In this document: positions 12,275 to 23,222 of the stretch, in pieces
How positions within the stretch are numbered: position 1 is the stretch's first letter
Layout of the letters: every line of letters starts with the position of its first letter
DNA from: Mytilinidion resinicola
Taxonomy: Eukaryota; Ascomycota; Dothideomycetes; Mytilinidiales; Mytilinidiaceae
Length of the DNA stretch: 64,000 nucleotides
Reading direction: 5' to 3'
NCBI RefSeq assembly: GCF_010093595.1
Contig: NW_022985451.1
Span: forward strand, 1,081,715-1,145,714
Translations under genes and position numbers: made by a program
The notes under the pieces: model-generated
Database searches by the model: none
Seen by the model: only the letters and a program-made list of their open reading frames with translations
Told to the model about the DNA's origin: nothing

Positions 12275-13748
12275 GTCCAGGATCCTGGAGGGAGAAAAAC
12301 AAAGACTAATAGTACGAGCATATTGGTTCGCGTTCTGGGTAGGCAGATACGCTCTTCTTGACATGATTCCAACTGATAGACTGACGATGAATAGAGGCTC
12401 GGAAGGCTCGTATGGTAGAGAGACATCGATAATAGGGGCGTTTCCTAGCTTGCCACACATACCTAAGACTGGCGGCTATCTTTTTTCACACACTGCTACA
12501 GTTATATCGCGCACGCATGTCCTCCCCCGTCGCTGATTTCCTGTGCCAAGCACCACATATCCCACGTGACTCCCTACTCCCCCACTGCGCTACAGCTATA
12601 AAACCTCCTCCACGCCCACAATCCCATCGACAGAGCTGGCGGACCTTCTCGCCTTGCAACCCCAACCAGACAAATGTGACATGCTGGCGTGAGACTTTGA
12701 GCTTGGTTCAAAATCGGAGTCGCGATGAGCCCATGTTTGGGTTGGTTTCACTGGCGTGACGCAGTTTGTCAAAAGAAGGATTCGAAATGGCTCATGGAAG
12801 TTAGTTCTGGAGGAGGTAGAAAATATCGGCATAGAAGACACCATAATGGCTAGCGGGACTGGAGTTTATGGAGCAAGCGAGGTTAAAGGGTTGTGTAGTG
12901 GTGCTGAGCGTATGTAGTAGTAGGTGTTGCCAAGTAATCTTGACCTCAAAAAAACAGCAACATTACGATGGCTAAATCACGTATTGTTGGAAGGCAAACC
13001 TCACCAATATCGTCTCTTCCAAGAGCCAGTATCGACCGTTGTGGAGGCCCGCAGATGGTCCCCATCTCCAACAAATTCCATCGCGTACCGTGGCCCAACC
13101 ATCTCCGCCTCCACTCCATAATTCGAATAGAATTGAGTTTTCAGCCCTCTCCTCCCTCCACCTAGCTCCATCAGATTGGGGTATCGTGAGTTTTATTCGA
13201 ACAACCTCCATAGCGGGTCGCAGAAAGGCCTTTTTCACACCTCCTAGTCTTGCCCTTTTGCTACAAACACAATATATCAAGCAGCGAAGAAGATTTATAC
13301 CAAAAAAAGAAGAGCAAGTAACGTGGCGAGCACGTGATATTTTATGGTTTTTTCGTGACTTATAGTCTCGTGCGCTACTGGGACTGTCAAAGAGTACACG
13401 GCCCATAGCGTAGAGCGGAAATAGATGTGAGCCGACCAGAATCGTCACTTCATCTAAAGCAGGAACTGATTTTAGTCTCATATTTGAAGCCATAAGTTGG
13501 GCATTCTCACGTACCTTTTGCAGCATAAAGAGATGATCATGAAGTCGTACCAATATATTGCATGAATAAGTAATACGTCGCAGTACAAATATACGCTCAG
13601 GCTCGCCAAGTAGGTATCAAGAAAATACAATCCCTTTTCCAACCCAAGTGTATCCAGTTCAATCCCACCGCCCTCATCATCCAAATCATTACCTTCCAAG
13701 ACCAACCCAAAATCAAGGGAGGAAAAGCGAAAGAGAACTTCGACACTC
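12275..13748. other. Intergenic region, no gene seen
   Basis: Several overlapping short frames on both strands have no recognisable motif. The part nearest 13748 is probably the 3' untranslated region of the PhoD-like gene, which ends here on the minus strand. Confidence 0.45.
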
Positions 13749-13996
13749 TCACTTCCAGATCTTCCAACTCGCCCTCTTCTTTGGCGGCGGCGTAACCGTC
13801 CCATCTGTATAATCATCATCGTCGTCATACCTCCCCGCCCCGTTATACGCCTGTCTACCCGCATACCCAGCGCCCGCACCTGCACCGCCATCAGCTCTCG
13901 TACTCGGCGTATGCGTAAGCACATGCGCATCGCGCTCAAACCTGTCATCCCTTTCACTCCCCAAAATCCCACCCATCGTCCGAACCTGCGGCTTCG

Positions 13997-14028
<32 letters not shown>

Positions 14029-17000
14029 GGACGTGGCGGCGGGGGCACTCTCGCTGGCTGCACCGCCCGCGTCGGCGGTGAGTCAGGCTGCGAGTACGAG
14101 ATGCGTCGATGCCCGCCACCACCCAGAGTCATGATAGGCTGAGCGGGCTGCTGCGGCAGCGCGGTAACGTTCGCGCCTTGGGCGTCGCCGCTCATGGGCA
14201 TCTTGCCCTTGTTCTGGGCGGGCACAGCGCCAGCGCCAGAGCTGCGGGGCGGGACGGCGTAGCCCTCCTCATCCTCAGTCATGTTGTCTTCGGTGTCGAT
14301 GCCGGACTGGCTGTAGCCGTCGTCGCCTACGGTGCGCTTCTTGCGCCCGGCGAAGCGACCTCGCACGGAGCCGAAGACGGTGCCGATTGTGCTTTTACGA
14401 CGTCCTGGGACACCTGCTGGTTGTTCTGCGGATGGCTCCTCGTAGTCTAGAGCTGGGATGAGCAGGCGATATGGCGTTGTAATACCCGCTGGGTCTTTCT
14501 GGCTAACTTCGACATTCAAGACAATGTCGAGACCACCATGAAGGTCAACCATCGGGGCGGTCGCAGATTTCCTGCCTATAAGTGTGGGCCGGCGGTGGAA
14601 GGGGTTTGGTCGAGGCGGGTTCGATGGGTCGGCAGAGATGGAGTTTTGAGAGAACGAGACGCTGTTACGTGGGTTACCGGATAGGCTATTACGAGGATCA
14701 CCGGAGATGCTATTTCGCTTGGATTGGGAAGACCCAGGCGGTTGTTGAGGGATTGCGTCTGCCGAGTGACCGCGACTCATGAAGCGTGAAAAAGAGTTAC
14801 GGCGACGGCCTCCGGTTTCCTCGGCAGTAGCATAGGATGGATTGTTGAAGTATGCTGGAGGGGGACCAGTTCCAGAACGCGAGAGTCGCCTGACGAGTTT
14901 CCCTGGGCGTGAGTCGGAGAGTGTTCGCATGAGTGTAGGACCATTGCGAGCAGCTGAAGGTGATGGCGAACGCGACGTTGGGGGAGTGGTCCCGGGATGA
15001 TATTCGCGGAGGGAGCACCAATTGCGGCGAGGTAGCAGATGCTTGTTGTTTCTCGGTTTGCCGTCCACATCGTGGGAGAACATGGGTATCATGTCTTCAT
15101 CAGTTTCCGCGTTGAGATGGTGGATCTTGTTGCGTTTGTTGAGAACGTCGGCCATCATGTCTGGGGGCGGAGTATTGACAATGGCAGAAGATACAATGTT
15201 GGGCATGTATCGGTGGTCGCGGTCTTTCGGAATGCCGAGTTTCTTGTTAGAATAGAATTGGCCCACTGCTCCCAGATGCACGTCTCCGCCGAGGATAGTG
15301 ATGCGGACAGACTTCTCAGCAGCAAGATGCTGTAGTTCTTCGATGAACCAATTGCGCTCTTCCTTATGGTGCTTAGCTGTCCAGTGGTCATCAAGGTCAT
15401 CGAGAATCTCGACGCCTCCATCAAACTTGTTCACGAATCCGCCTAGCATTCCCATGCGTCCCATGGCCTTGACGGGATCCATCAGGCGAGACGTCAGAAC
15501 CATTTCTAGGAAGTTGAGTCGAGGGTATGCAATGGGCTTCATACTGTTAGCTAGGAAGGGAGTGCGAGAGATAAAGGTACGTACCACGCCAAGAAGTACG
15601 ATGAGATGCTTTGTTTCTCCTTTGATGATTTCACGATCTAAGCGATCAAAGACGAGGTCGTAAGTTTTCTCGCTAACAATCTCGTCTCGCTAATAAACCT
15701 GTCAGTAACGGCATTATAACGATGGCGAGGGAAACGTACCTGTCTTTCGGTCCGACAGTCAAGACCCAAGAATGCCACCTTTCTTCCTAAGAACATGAAG
15801 AGACTGCGGCTCAGCTCATTGATGTAGGGACCGGGACTAGATCCGAGCAACCAGGAGGGCTCTGTCTTTTCTGTTTCATCAACAACACTCTGGTGTTGAA
15901 AAAGCATATAGTATTTGAATGCAACTGCACCAACACCCGTGAAGACCGGGGTGCTCATAAAATGATGGGGGTATGATCCGAACCCCTATGAAAGATGTTA
16001 GCAGTTGCTCAAGGAACAGGAGAGAACTTCAAGCTGGAACTCACGTCAATGATGTCGTGATCATCCCAAATATTGACCATGGGAATCTGCGAGTTTGCCA
16101 TGCCAAATAAACCTTGTGAGAACCACATTGAGTATCGGCTGAGATAGAAATCTTCCATCTCATTTTGCATTTCTGTCGAGAACTCTGCATTGTGCTTGTG
16201 TACAGCGTGCTTGCTTTCCGTCCACTCACGGAACAGCTTCGTATCTCGCATCGCGGCATCGTTGTAGATCTGGTCACCACCTCCGATCATAACATGGAAC
16301 GGCCGAGTTTGATGATTATTCAGGACATCGCGCCACATCGGATCAGGCCCACAGAATTCGTTCGATTGAACGCTGAGACTGAATCCGTTGCAGCTGTGGA
16401 ACATCATGTTCATAGTTTCACCTCTGGCAGGAACCCAGAAACCGATGGCGGGCCCCTGATTGATCCTGTATGCCACTCTGGTCTGATAGGCGCTAAGTTC
16501 GACCTCCAGGTTGAATCTCCAGAATGTAACACCTCGTTCAGCATGCAGCCGAATACCTGGAATCTCTTTCACTTTGCCAACTCTCTCCCCGTCTCTTTTC
16601 TTTAGACGCTTAGATTTTGACTGGGCACCACCAGAGTCATTTCCGTACGGTGATGTTCGCTTCTCCTCAAAAAGACCAGTGTCATCTTCGACTCTGGACA
16701 GATCTGCTTCCTCTCGAAGCATGTCGACAGGTTTTACGAAAAGCGTTTTTCCGGACCGGGAGACCTTGACTTGGCCAGCCAAGGGATCAACATACTCTGG
16801 GTCAAGTTGCTGGCCGCTTGTGGTATCAAGTTCCACTGGTGGAGGAGGCAACAAGTCCATGGGTTGTTTGAACAGGCGGAGGGTTGGTGGTGTTTGGTAC
16901 GATGAGTACTCATCGGTAGTCACGATCATGACACTACCCCGCCAGATATCCCTAGCCATATCTTTGCGCATGCCCGAGTACCTAAGTAAGGGGCCGCACT

Positions 17001-18876
17001 TGAGATATAGCGGAGGATTAAAGGAAGTCTGACCCGTCGATTCCTCATATGATCCATCGTTATTGGCGTCTTTATAGGAACTAGAGGCTCTCCTTCTCTG
17101 AGATTGGTTCTGTTCCCACCAGGCTTTATTCGCGGCGTTAGAAGCAATTTCAGGAGCCTCTAAATCGAGATCTGGCGCCAAAAGAATTGCTGGCTTTCCC
17201 ATTTTCCATTCGTCCAGAACTTTCGGAGCTTGATAGCGGCGTTCAGGGTCGTGGTGTCGGTGGAAAGGATTAGGTAAAGAGGTATGACTATGTTGGTGTG
17301 ATGCAAGATTCTTCGCGGCCACATCATCTGGATTCGCGGTGCCAAAGCCAACTCGATCGCGCGCCACTTGTCCAGCAGCAGTTTGAGGCGGGATTTCATA
17401 GGTTGGTCCGACTTGAACGTTTTTGACAGCTTTAGCAGGCACCGGATCGGGAACCCGAAGCCCTCCCGAATGCTGAGACTTTTGAGCCTGCTCCATACGT
17501 TCTTGCTCCATCTGTCTCTGAGCGGCAAGAATACCTCTGCTGTCTCTACTGCTTGCTGCTTCTTTCGGTGCTGGGGGAAGTTCCTTGTCTACTAGGCGTT
17601 TACTATCGTGTCGGCTGACGGGTGCTCCAGATGACCGCCTCTGGCCTTGTGCTTCATTCATGCCATACAGGCCTAACCCAGTGGCAGCAGCACCGCCTTC
17701 TATCATACTGTTCCGGTCGCGTCGATAGCTTTCCTGACCAGCTACGTCAGTGCTCTGCGTAGGCGGCCCAGATCTATCACGGAAGCTGGCGCCTCTCGAG
17801 ACACCAACGGGCTCTTTCCCTTTGGCACTGGCCGGGCCGTGTTGGCCGTCAAAGTAAGAAGTGGGAACATTTCTACGTTGTGAGCCAGACGAAGCCACAG
17901 GGGTCTGATATCCTCGGTCTCCGGTTTGTGGTATTCGAGGTTGCTGGGTGTTCGGTGGAGGTGGTTGCGTGGGGTCCCACGGGGGTGTCAGGTCCACGAG
18001 CTCGCCCTCTTCCTCGCCAAGCTGACGAGCTACCTTGGAGGGCATTGAAACATGGCGTCGATTACTGACTGTACGCGTGGGCACTGAACCACCAGTTGGG
18101 CCTGATCCCCCAGATACCGTGCGTTTTTGAGCATTTGCAGCCGTCAGGGCTCGTCGCGCAGCCCTCTCAGCTTCAACTCTCTCTTGCGCGGCTAGCTCGA
18201 TTTCTTGTATCCTCGCACGCTTCTCCTCTTTGCTTATATCGTCGATTTTCCTTTCCAAAACTTGAAGTGGCGAGCGGTCAGGTACAGAACCTCTCCTCGC
18301 AGCAGATTCTCTCCGCGAAACCGCACCGGCAGTTGGGGATACGGGTGAGGTAGGCGAGGCTGCTGTAGCCCGTGAATCTAGAGGTCGACTAGAAGGTATC
18401 TGTATGGTGGGTAGGTCCCGGGACACGTCCCGCGTCACCGGGGCTTGCGCCATGGGTTGTGGTGGGCCTCGTGACCGTGTCGAGTAAGACCTCGAAGTCC
18501 CCTGAGATCGAGAGGGGTTCGTGGTGCCATACGGATCTTTGTAGGAGGACGGAGGAGCTCGAGGGACATCAGGTGCTGTCGGGAGAGGGACGGAGTTCGC
18601 AGATGGGGGTGGCGCGTAATGCTGGCTGTCCCGCCTGCGGTGGGACGATGCCCTAGATACTCCATTGGTAGGCTGTGTACCAGAATACTGTCTGGTAGTA
18701 TTACTGGGAGTATACCCCGGGATAACAGGCGATTCGCTGTTGGGATTTACGGGCTGCGCCGGCTCGGGTGGACGTCTGTAGGAGGATCGCTTTTGGGGGT
18801 AGTTGTCGGGAAGTGCGCCTGAGGGGGGCAGACCCTGTCGAGGGGCATAGGAGCCGGTGGTCATACGTTCGCTCAT
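13749..18876 (-). CDS. PhoD-like phosphatase domain protein (large fungal type)
   Basis: Four minus-strand exons (18876-16045, 15986-15740, 15689-15585, 15536-13749) give a protein of about 1,650 residues. The first ~600 residues are Ser/Pro/Arg-rich and disordered. The phosphatase domain holds GGGDQIYND, IWDDHDIID (split by the first intron), HLIVLLGV and ILGGDVHLGAVGQF, the metal-binding motifs of the PhoD-like metallophosphatase family (PhoD_2 type). The C-terminal third is again disordered, with a 10-residue polyglutamine run and a basic end (KKRASWKIWK). Introns are 58, 50 and 48 bp. One oddity: in exon 2 the expected frame changes by one base at a run of five A (15959-15963), between the GFGSYPHHF block and STPVFTGVG. 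This is either a sequence error or a real frameshift. A 246 bp exon would fit the phases exactly; 247 bp is present. Confidence 0.8.
13998..14027 (-). repeat. Polyglutamine-coding CAG/CAA microsatellite
   Basis: Ten consecutive Gln codons (mixed CAG and CAA) lie in the C-terminal disordered part of the PhoD-like protein, after a proline-rich stretch. The mixed codons suggest a selected glutamine tract rather than a pure slippage repeat. Confidence 0.9.
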
Positions 18877-19777
18877 GTTGCATGAAGATCATGCAGGAAT
18901 GTATATAGAGTGCGAAGGGTGACGGAGGCTGGATTGGGCGACGGAGATAAATTGTGTACGATGCGGAATTGAGACAGTCGCAAAAAGGTCTCGAGGTGCG
19001 ATTTACAATGCGCTAGATACAGGAATGTATTAAGAACCATACGGTACCGTTGGAATATCAGACAGAGTGGCTACCTATGAGTTACGAAGCATGGCGCAAA
19101 GGACGCTGACGGAGTGCATGCCCGAGATGCGGAGGTGCGGGAGAAGTGGCGCGGTACGGAATGACGGCAACAATTAAAATATCAATTGACGGTAGAAATG
19201 AAGAAGTGGGCAACGCGCAGAACCGCAGGGCAGAGAAAGGGATATGTACAGGGGAGCGAGGAGGCTGGGAGTCGCAGTTCCCAGCCATCGCGAATTGGTG
19301 AACAGCTCAGAGGCGGCGCCAAGCCCTGTCAGGCAGAACAGGCGGCCTGAGAAATACCTAGCGCGCCAGCCCGGACCATTGAGGACAGATGAGGCGCTCA
19401 CCACCAACCTCATTCACCATTCATCCACCCGCCGCTGCTCCTCTGGACACGGCCGCACCCGTCCCGAATACCCTCTCTCTTTGCTCCGTCTGTACTGCTC
19501 CTCGTGCCCTGGACTGGCTCTGCACGCCGCCCCCGCTCCTTCTCAGCATACTCATCGCAGGCCGGCCTCCCTTCCGTAAATCTTGAATACCCTATTTGGC
19601 CCGCCTCCTACCTATACAACACCCTCGAGTCATACTCGCGTGCATCCAATCATTGGCGACTGTAGCACTCCCCCGGGCCCCTACCGCTCTTTCGAATCCT
19701 GTCGCCGTCTCCAATACTCCCTACATGGGGCTGATATCGCTTTCGCTCTCCTAGCGTTCTCGTGAAGCTCCCTCACC
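18877..19777. promoter_or_regulatory. Divergent promoter region between PhoD-like and kexin genes
   Basis: About 900 bp separate the start codons of two divergently transcribed conserved genes, so both promoters lie here. Just upstream of the kexin ATG (19500-19770) the plus strand is C/T-rich, as is common in fungal 5' leaders. No specific factor site was identified. Confidence 0.55.
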
Positions 19778-22321
19778 ATGCGAAGTTCATTATTGTGGCA
19801 GCTGCTGGCAGTAGCATCACTCAGTGCTGCAAAATCCCTACCCCCACGAAATTACGCGACCCACGACTATTACGCCATACATCTCTCGCCCTCGACCTCG
19901 CCTGCCGAACTAGCGGAGAGCCTAGGTTTGGCCTATGAAGGAGCGTTGGGTGAAATACAGGATCATCATGTCTTCAAGACGATAAAGCAGGACGCCGATG
20001 TGGTCCAGGACGCCGTGGAAGAGCTGAAGAGGCGGCGGAGGAAACGAGACGTGCCATTCGAGCTTCACCCGCTGGATGCAGTTCGATACACCAAAAAGGC
20101 AAAACTAAAACCGCGGATGTGGAAGCGAAATGTGCCTCCGCTTGTGCAAAGGGCAGAAGGCGGTGATGCCGTAACGCAGCAGAGGGAGATTGCGAATAAC
20201 CTCCAGATTAAAGATCCAGAATTCAATGGGCAGTGGCATCTGTTCAACACGGCGACGCCTGGAAACGACCTTAACGTTACCGGCGTCTGGCTACAAGGCA
20301 TCACCGGAAAGAACTCCACTGTCTGTATTATTGATGATGGTCTGGACATGGATAGTGAAGACCTGAAGGACAACTACTTTGCCAAGGGTTCATACGATTT
20401 CAACGACCACGTCGACGAACCGAAACCACGCCTTTCTGATGACAGGCATGGAACGAGATGTGCTGGAGAGGTCTCTGCTGGGAAAAATAATGTCTGTGGC
20501 GTGGGTGTCGCCTATGAATCACGTATCTCAGGAGTCCGAATTCTTTCTGGTGAAATCTCGGACATTGACGAAGCCCTGGCACTCGATTACGAGTTGCAGG
20601 AGAACGACATTTACTCCTGTTCCTGGGGACCTCCTGACGATGGCAAGACTATGCTAGCCCCGGATGCGTTGCTTGAAAAGGCTATGATCACAGCAGTTCA
20701 GACTGGCCGTGGCGGAAAAGGCTCAATCTACGTATTTGCAGCCGGAAACGGGGCTGCTAGCGACGACAATTGTAACTTCGACGGATACACCAACAGCATA
20801 TATAGTGTCACCGTTGGCGCTATCGATAACAAGAACAACCACCCCTACTATTCCGAGGCGTGCTCTGCTCAACTTGTAGTTTCCTACAGCAGCGGCGGTG
20901 GTGATGCTATCCATACTACCGATGTTGGGGTGAACAAGTGTACCAATGGTCACGGCGGTACGTCCGCAGCTGGACCGCTCGTAGCAGGCGTTTATGCCCT
21001 CGTCCTTGAAGTTCGGCCCGAACTCAGTTGGCGGGATATCCAATGGCTTACCGTCATGACTGCTCTACCTTTCGATCAACCTAGTGATTGGACCACCACT
21101 AAGATTGGGAAGTCTTTTAGTCATCAGTTTGGATATGGCAAAATGGATGCTGGCGCCATCGTGGAAGCTGCTAAAACCTGGGAGCTTGTCAAGCCTCAGG
21201 CCTGGTATTGGTCTCCCTGGATGCATGTCAAGCAAAAGATTCCGCAAGGAGACAAGGGTCTTGCCAGCGTTTTCGAAATCACTGAAGAGGAAATGAGAAC
21301 GGCAAATCTCGAACGATTGGAGCACGTTACTGTCACCATGAACGTTGAACACACTCGCCGCGGCGATCTCAGCGTCGAACTCATCAGCCCTTCTGGTATG
21401 ACCAGCCATCTTTCTGTTACTCGGCGCGACGATGACTTCCGTGGCGGCTACAGCGACTGGACCTTCATGACTGTAGCACATTTCGGCGAATCTCCCATTG
21501 GTAAATGGACTATTGTCGTCAAAGATACCAAAGTCAACGAACACGACGGGACTTTCACCGACTGGAAGCTCCGCCTCTGGGGCGAATGCATCGACCCCTC
21601 AACCCAAAAACTCCGCCCCATGCCCACCGAGCACGACGACGACGATCACGATGCCATCGCGGCCCCCCACCACACAGTTTCCGTCAGCGTCCCATCTGAC
21701 TCTCCAACCGCCGCCCCTAATCCCTCGGACCTCCCAACGCGCCCGGTAAACCAGAAGCCAACCCCCCAAGGCCCCTCCTCCACCGCCCCCTTCGAACCGC
21801 CTACCCAAGTCACCTCCGCTCCCACCTCTTCGCCCACTTCTCCCTCTGATCAAGAGCACGACCACTTCCTCCCCCACCCCTTCCCCACCTTCGGCGTCTC
21901 CAAACGCACCCAGGTCTGGATCTACGGCTCGCTCGCGTTAATCCTCTGCTTCGTCGTCAGTCTAGGCTGCTACTTCTATCTCGCGCGGCGCAAGCGCCTC
22001 CGCAATAACCCGCGTGACGACTACGAGTTTGAAGTTCTCGACGACCGGGGCGAGGACGACGAAGGCGCTGCGTTAACCGGTGGTCCCGGAAGGAGGGGGA
22101 GGAGGAGGGCGGGCGAGCTGTATGATGCGTTTGCCGGGGAGAGCGATGAGGATGTGTTTAGTGATGATGATGAGCACGTCGCGGGTGTAGGAGGTGTGTA
22201 CAGGGATATGGATGAAAAGGATCAGGGTGCTGAGGAGTTTGATGAGAAGGCGCATCTCAGAGGAAGAGGGAGTGGGAGTTTGAGTGATTTTGAGGGCAGT
22301 GGAAGTAGTGGGGCGAGGTAG
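19778..22321 (+). CDS. kex2: Kexin (KEX2-type proprotein convertase)
   Basis: A single-exon 847-residue protein, the usual length for fungal kexins. It has an N-terminal signal peptide (LLWQLLAVASLSAA), a propeptide with dibasic sites (KRRRRKR near residue 90 and WKR at ~117), an S8 subtilisin domain with Asp186 (IIDDGLD), His224 (RHGTRCAGE), oxyanion Asn324 (AAGNGA) and Ser396 (GGTSAAGP), a P/homoproprotein domain (~470-620), a Ser/Thr/Pro stalk, one membrane helix (~712-734) and an acidic cytosolic tail. Kexin cleaves secreted precursors after Lys-Arg or Arg-Arg in the late Golgi; the tail would carry Golgi-retrieval signals. All catalytic residues are present and the frame is intact. It is almost certainly a core gene and marks the left edge of the inverted-repeat unit that begins about 100 bp after its stop. 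Confidence 0.97.
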   Translation: MRSSLLWQLLAVASLSAAKSLPPRNYATHDYYAIHLSPSTSPAELAESLGLAYEGALGEIQDHHVFKTIKQDADVVQDAVEELKRRRRKRDVPFELHPLDAVRYTKKAKLKPRMWKRNVPPLVQRAEGGDAVTQQREIANNLQIKDPEFNGQWHLFNTATPGNDLNVTGVWLQGITGKNSTVCIIDDGLDMDSEDLKDNYFAKGSYDFNDHVDEPKPRLSDDRHGTRCAGEVSAGKNNVCGVGVAYESRISGVRILSGEISDIDEALALDYELQENDIYSCSWGPPDDGKTMLAPDALLEKAMITAVQTGRGGKGSIYVFAAGNGAASDDNCNFDGYTNSIYSVTVGAIDNKNNHPYYSEACSAQLVVSYSSGGGDAIHTTDVGVNKCTNGHGGTSAAGPLVAGVYALVLEVRPELSWRDIQWLTVMTALPFDQPSDWTTTKIGKSFSHQFGYGKMDAGAIVEAAKTWELVKPQAWYWSPWMHVKQKIPQGDKGLASVFEITEEEMRTANLERLEHVTVTMNVEHTRRGDLSVELISPSGMTSHLSVTRRDDDFRGGYSDWTFMTVAHFGESPIGKWTIVVKDTKVNEHDGTFTDWKLRLWGECIDPSTQKLRPMPTEHDDDDHDAIAAPHHTVSVSVPSDSPTAAPNPSDLPTRPVNQKPTPQGPSSTAPFEPPTQVTSAPTSSPTSPSDQEHDHFLPHPFPTFGVSKRTQVWIYGSLALILCFVVSLGCYFYLARRKRLRNNPRDDYEFEVLDDRGEDDEGAALTGGPGRRGRRRAGELYDAFAGESDEDVFSDDDEHVAGVGGVYRDMDEKDQGAEEFDEKAHLRGRGSGSLSDFEGSGSSGAR

Positions 22322-22422
22322 TTGGAAGATGAAAGGGTGCGTGTGTTAAGATTATAGAGCATTGTTTGAGTCGCGGTTTCGTAGCGGCGTTTTAGGTGGA
22401 TTAGTATAGCATTGCGTAGGTA

Positions 22423-23130
22423 ACGTCCGTCCCTGCGTGGTGAGAAACCCACCGTGGCGCGAAAAACAATAGGTACATTGAGTTCAAGTAACTCAGAATC
22501 TGTGCACACATCAATATTTCCCACAGTTCTGTATAAGTCCTTTGCGGTGGCCACTCCTGAACACCTCGAGACCCCTCCTACTAGAAAATTACGGTCGCAT
22601 CGTCGCCATCGCGCCTGATTTGCGGAGAGCATCCTTTCATGGCGTAATAGAATTCCTTCACCACAGCACCACTGTCGAGCTCTTATCACTTCTAATGCTT
22701 ATAAAAGGGCCTTATCCGAGCCTCAGAGCCTCACTACCACATTGGGAAGTCGTCATCAGCCTTGTGGCTACTATCGCACGCAAATTCATACAAAGTCGCC
22801 ACGCCGATCGGTACCTCCAACCGAAGCAATCACCAATCCCGGCTAGTGCGAAACAGCCTACATAATCATTACTATGTAAGTTAATTTACTTACAGTGGCT
22901 GTTAGACTTGTGGCTGTGCGCGGTCTTGGCAAGCGGGCCGACCTCAGCCCTGCAGCCTTGCGATCCAACTTAACTTTAGCTATGTGCCATGCCTCTGGTT
23001 AACCAACTCAACACCTACAGAATTCGCCACCTCATAAGGGTATAGCCGGAGCGGGTCGGCCGCCGCCCTGCTCGTGGTGGCGACAACAGTGCCAAGTCAC
23101 TTTAATTACCGTTAGATATTTCTCGTAAGC
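22423..23130. repeat. Left arm of long inverted repeat
   Basis: This arm aligns along about 700 bp, base order preserved, with the reverse complement of 26595-27297. The two copies are clearly related but diverged, with many differences of the C/T or G/A kind and a few small gaps. No open frame is convincing inside it. The outer end is sharp; the inner end fades near 23100-23135. Confidence 0.85.
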
Positions 23131-23222
23131 ATGCTTATGCAGCTCGTCCGTCTTGAATAGAGTTTGGACTTGCTACTCTAGAAACAAGAAAGTACCTATA
23201 TAACCCACCAAACATAATAACT

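Noticed and set aside
12972..13553. A 193-residue minus-strand open frame
   Set aside because: No domain, signal or splice support; composition resembles random translation, and it overlaps AT-rich intergenic DNA.
22222..22689. A 155-residue minus-strand frame overlapping the kexin 3' end
   Set aside because: It runs antisense to coding DNA and into the inverted-repeat arm and shows no motif; most likely a shadow frame.
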